DNA of 64,000 bases from Brachyhypopomus gauderio (taxonomy: Eukaryota; Chordata; Actinopteri; Gymnotiformes; Hypopomidae), in NCBI RefSeq assembly GCF_052324685.1, contig NC_135224.1, positions 23,809,951 through 23,873,950 on the forward strand. Reading direction: 5' to 3'. The notes beneath the pieces were generated by a model. The model did not search any database and was not told where the DNA came from. It was given only the letters and a program-made list of their open reading frames with translations. Position numbers and translations under genes: made by a program. Shown in pieces: positions 61,933 to 64,000 of the stretch; position 1 is the stretch's first letter; each line of letters starts with the position of its first letter.

Positions 61933-63008
61933 GAGAACCGACCAGCCAAGGCCTGGACAGGAACAGAAGAACTTCATAGACACACCAGGTTTTACCACTC
62001 ATGGTGAGAAAAATACATTTTCATATACTGTACATAATTTTATACTTCTATGTAAGACAGTATATTTAGTTCTTATGAGTATGGATTTCCATAGGCTTAT
62101 TCATAATAATTAAAAATTAAATATACACATTTATGTAGTAGGTTTCTAAGGTTCAGAAAAATAACATGTTTATTCTAGTATGTTTATTCTACTGATGACT
62201 GTCAAGATCTTTATTTCATATGTACAGGATAATATAATTAATGGAGCATGGGTTATATCTTTGATTTCTTTGACCATGGAAAAAGCCAATAAAAATAAAC
62301 ATTTTTAAAAAGAAACAGATTTCTAACATGACATCACAAATTCTTAAGCATTCTCCCCTCATTCTAATGACATCACATGGCACCATAGCCCTTCTTATAA
62401 TCACTTGTTCATTGGGAAACACTTACAAGGTTTTTGAGCCTCACTGTGAGGCGTGCTGGGTTTCACTTTACCTGCTGTGGGATTTTCAGGTGTGCCCTTC
62501 AACCCCCAAGAGACAGTGATCCACACGGATCCCTGTGGACCAGCACCCTTCCCTCACAGAAGGACGGCGGGACCCCCAGATGTCGGCCATGTTAACACCC
62601 CTGTAGAAGGACCACTCCACACTGGTACTGTGTAACACTGAAGATTACATGCGTATTCAACAAACCAAATAATCATGCATGATGAAGTAGAAAAAAACAT
62701 TTATTACATTTGTTTGTAAGGTCTGGCAGAGGTGCAGAACCATCAGCTTTCTGCACATGACCTGACCAGTAAAACATCAGTTTTATCAGAAAATATGACA
62801 TGACATATTCTTCAACATTGTAATGAATTCAAATGGCACTGTAGCCCTTCTTATAGACTTGATGATCTTAACAGTATACATTCCTCTGTGCCCTGGGTTG
62901 GTGTTTTGCATTTAGGCCCTGACATGGAGAGGCAGAGACACCTTGCTCAGCCCCATGTTCAAGGCGAGGTCCTGAGACAGATGGATCCAGTCAACCTCCA
63001 GCCTGATG
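61933..63008 (+). CDS. Three in-frame exons of the unrecognised upstream gene, duplicate
   Basis: Exons at 61,933-62,003, about 62,490-62,624 and about 62,916-63,008 repeat those at 13,882-14,939 with the same borders and phase. Changes include Y to F and A to E in VPFNPQETVIHTDPCGP and S to P in RRTAGPPDVG. All frames stay open. Confidence 0.5.
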
Positions 63009-63216
63009 GTGGGTATTTGGGTATTTTGGGTATAACGTTGCTTTGTGTGGAATGCTACGGTTGCTATGGACGCTATTATTGCTATGGAATTCTATTATTG
63101 GCTAGTTAGTTAGGTTAGCCTAGCGAACGGTACCACGGAGAGTTTACAGACAATATGGCGAGGTGATCTGTCTACTCCACTGTTATTCATAATCTTTTTC
63201 TTAATGTTCAATCAAC

Positions 63217-63959
63217 ATGACAGCAGATGCCCTTCAGAGACCAGTTGGAGACCAGTTGATCCTGGAAGAGGATTATGATGAGAATTATATCCCATCTGAA
63301 CAAGGTACATTAGCTGTCGCATACTACCTGTTACAGTTTAGGACCCTGGATAAAACTTTTAACAGAGCCGGAGTGGCTAATCGGGAGATTCGGGAGGATT
63401 CTCGATGGGCCGGCTCATGTCAATCTCTAGTTTGGGCCGATTGGGATGGAAAAATAATTTTGGGCCGGATTTGGGCATGAAACTCCCGGGCTGAAAAAGT
63501 GGCCCTGAACTCCGGCCCTGAACTTTAATATATGTTACTGAAATGGTATAATTTAATATCCACCACTGATAAAGTCTACAAGCTACAACAGTTCCACCAT
63601 TTAAAAACTAAATTATAACATTGACATAATAACTTAATAATATATAATAATATTATAATAATAATATTAACAACACAGTTCCAGTTGGGACTCCTGTATG
63701 TTCGTCCAAGCTATAGCTACACTTTATAACATAGAATCAATCTCCATGCATTATGGACTTAAATATTTGAATTTGTGGGATTTTGTCTTGATTTGAAAAT
63801 ATCATACTGATTGTGGGTATATTCTTCTTATCTGTATTGCTCCTCAGATATCCATGATTTTGCCAGACAAATTGGCATTGACCCTGAGAGGGAGCCAGAG
63901 CTCCTATGGCTGGCCAGAGAGGTGGCTGTAGCCCCACTACCTCCTGAATGGAAACCCTG
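63217..63959 (+). CDS. cep164: CEP164 second copy, exons 1-2 (window-truncated)
   Basis: Exon 1 is 63,217-63,304 and exon 2 is 63,848-63,959, identical in encoded protein to 15,148-15,886, with intact GT/AG borders. Intron 1 differs by substitutions and small indels (for example the GGGCCGGATTTGGGC insertion near 63,463). The window ends 41 bp into intron 2, so whether a full second CEP164 follows cannot be seen. Confidence 0.85.
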
Positions 63960-64000
63960 GTAGGACAAGCTCATTCTCATACAGTCACCCATAATGAAAC

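Larger units (their letters stand above)
48451..64000. repeat. Segmental duplication, right member (mobile-block copies 3+4 and CEP164 5' end)
   Basis: Counterpart of 1-15,931. The left border is sharp: unique sequence ends at CGAGCACAAAAA and copia sequence (ATCCAACTAGAGATAG) begins at 48,451, the same base at which the copia fragment begins in copies 2 and 4. The right border lies beyond the window. Confidence 0.9.

Overview
The window is vertebrate nuclear DNA, most likely from a teleost fish. The evidence is split-exon genes with GT/AG borders, very long TG/CA microsatellites, and fish-type transposons (Harbinger with a MYB-like partner gene, Tc1, hAT MITEs, Ty1/copia, LINE 3' ends with TTGA-type tails, and two-gene THAP-transposase/YqaJ elements of the ISL2EU type). 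An ostariophysan fish is my guess from the repeat flavour, not something the sequence proves.

Layout. 1-13,210 holds two tandem copies (copies 1 and 2) of a composite mobile block: a truncated Ty1/copia RT-RNase H fragment directly joined to an ISL2EU-like element, with a third segment (BED-finger remnant plus MITE) separating the copies. 13,211-26,652 is the 5' region and all 21 coding exons of CEP164 (+ strand). The inferred coding sequence is 2,934 nt, an exact multiple of three. 26,945-28,841 is a broken 3' remnant of a TOGARAM-family gene (+). 29,232-34,959 is a complete but dead Harbinger element with 3-bp target duplication, hit by a LINE tail and by a Tc1 element. 35,116-38,690 is repeats: a 1.5-kb tandem duplication, an LTR-like insert and LINE ends. 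38,692-44,169 (- strand) is a homeodomain-interacting protein kinase (HIPK) paralogue, with a hAT MITE in its first intron. 45,702-46,306 (-) carries the last two exons of a DUF4806-like gene. 48,451-61,261 holds two more copies (3 and 4) of the composite mobile block. 61,262-64,000 repeats the CEP164 5' region, including its first two coding exons.

The duplication of [mobile-block pair + CEP164 5' end] at about a 48-kb spacing is the main large-scale feature. It suggests either a tandem array whose unit contains CEP164, the TOGARAM remnant, HIPK and the DUF4806-like gene, or an assembly that placed two haplotypes in series. The block copies share the same copia/ISL2EU junction and the same THAP frameshift, so they spread by DNA duplication and not by independent transposition.

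Within CEP164, two introns carry satellite arrays built from the preceding exon's own 5' splice site, so the gene is seeded with decoy donors. Three coding-type exons of unrecognised identity lie upstream of CEP164, keep one reading frame across both duplicates, and could be an upstream gene or an alternative 5' end. Amino-acid level calls rest on remembered family motifs. No database search was possible.
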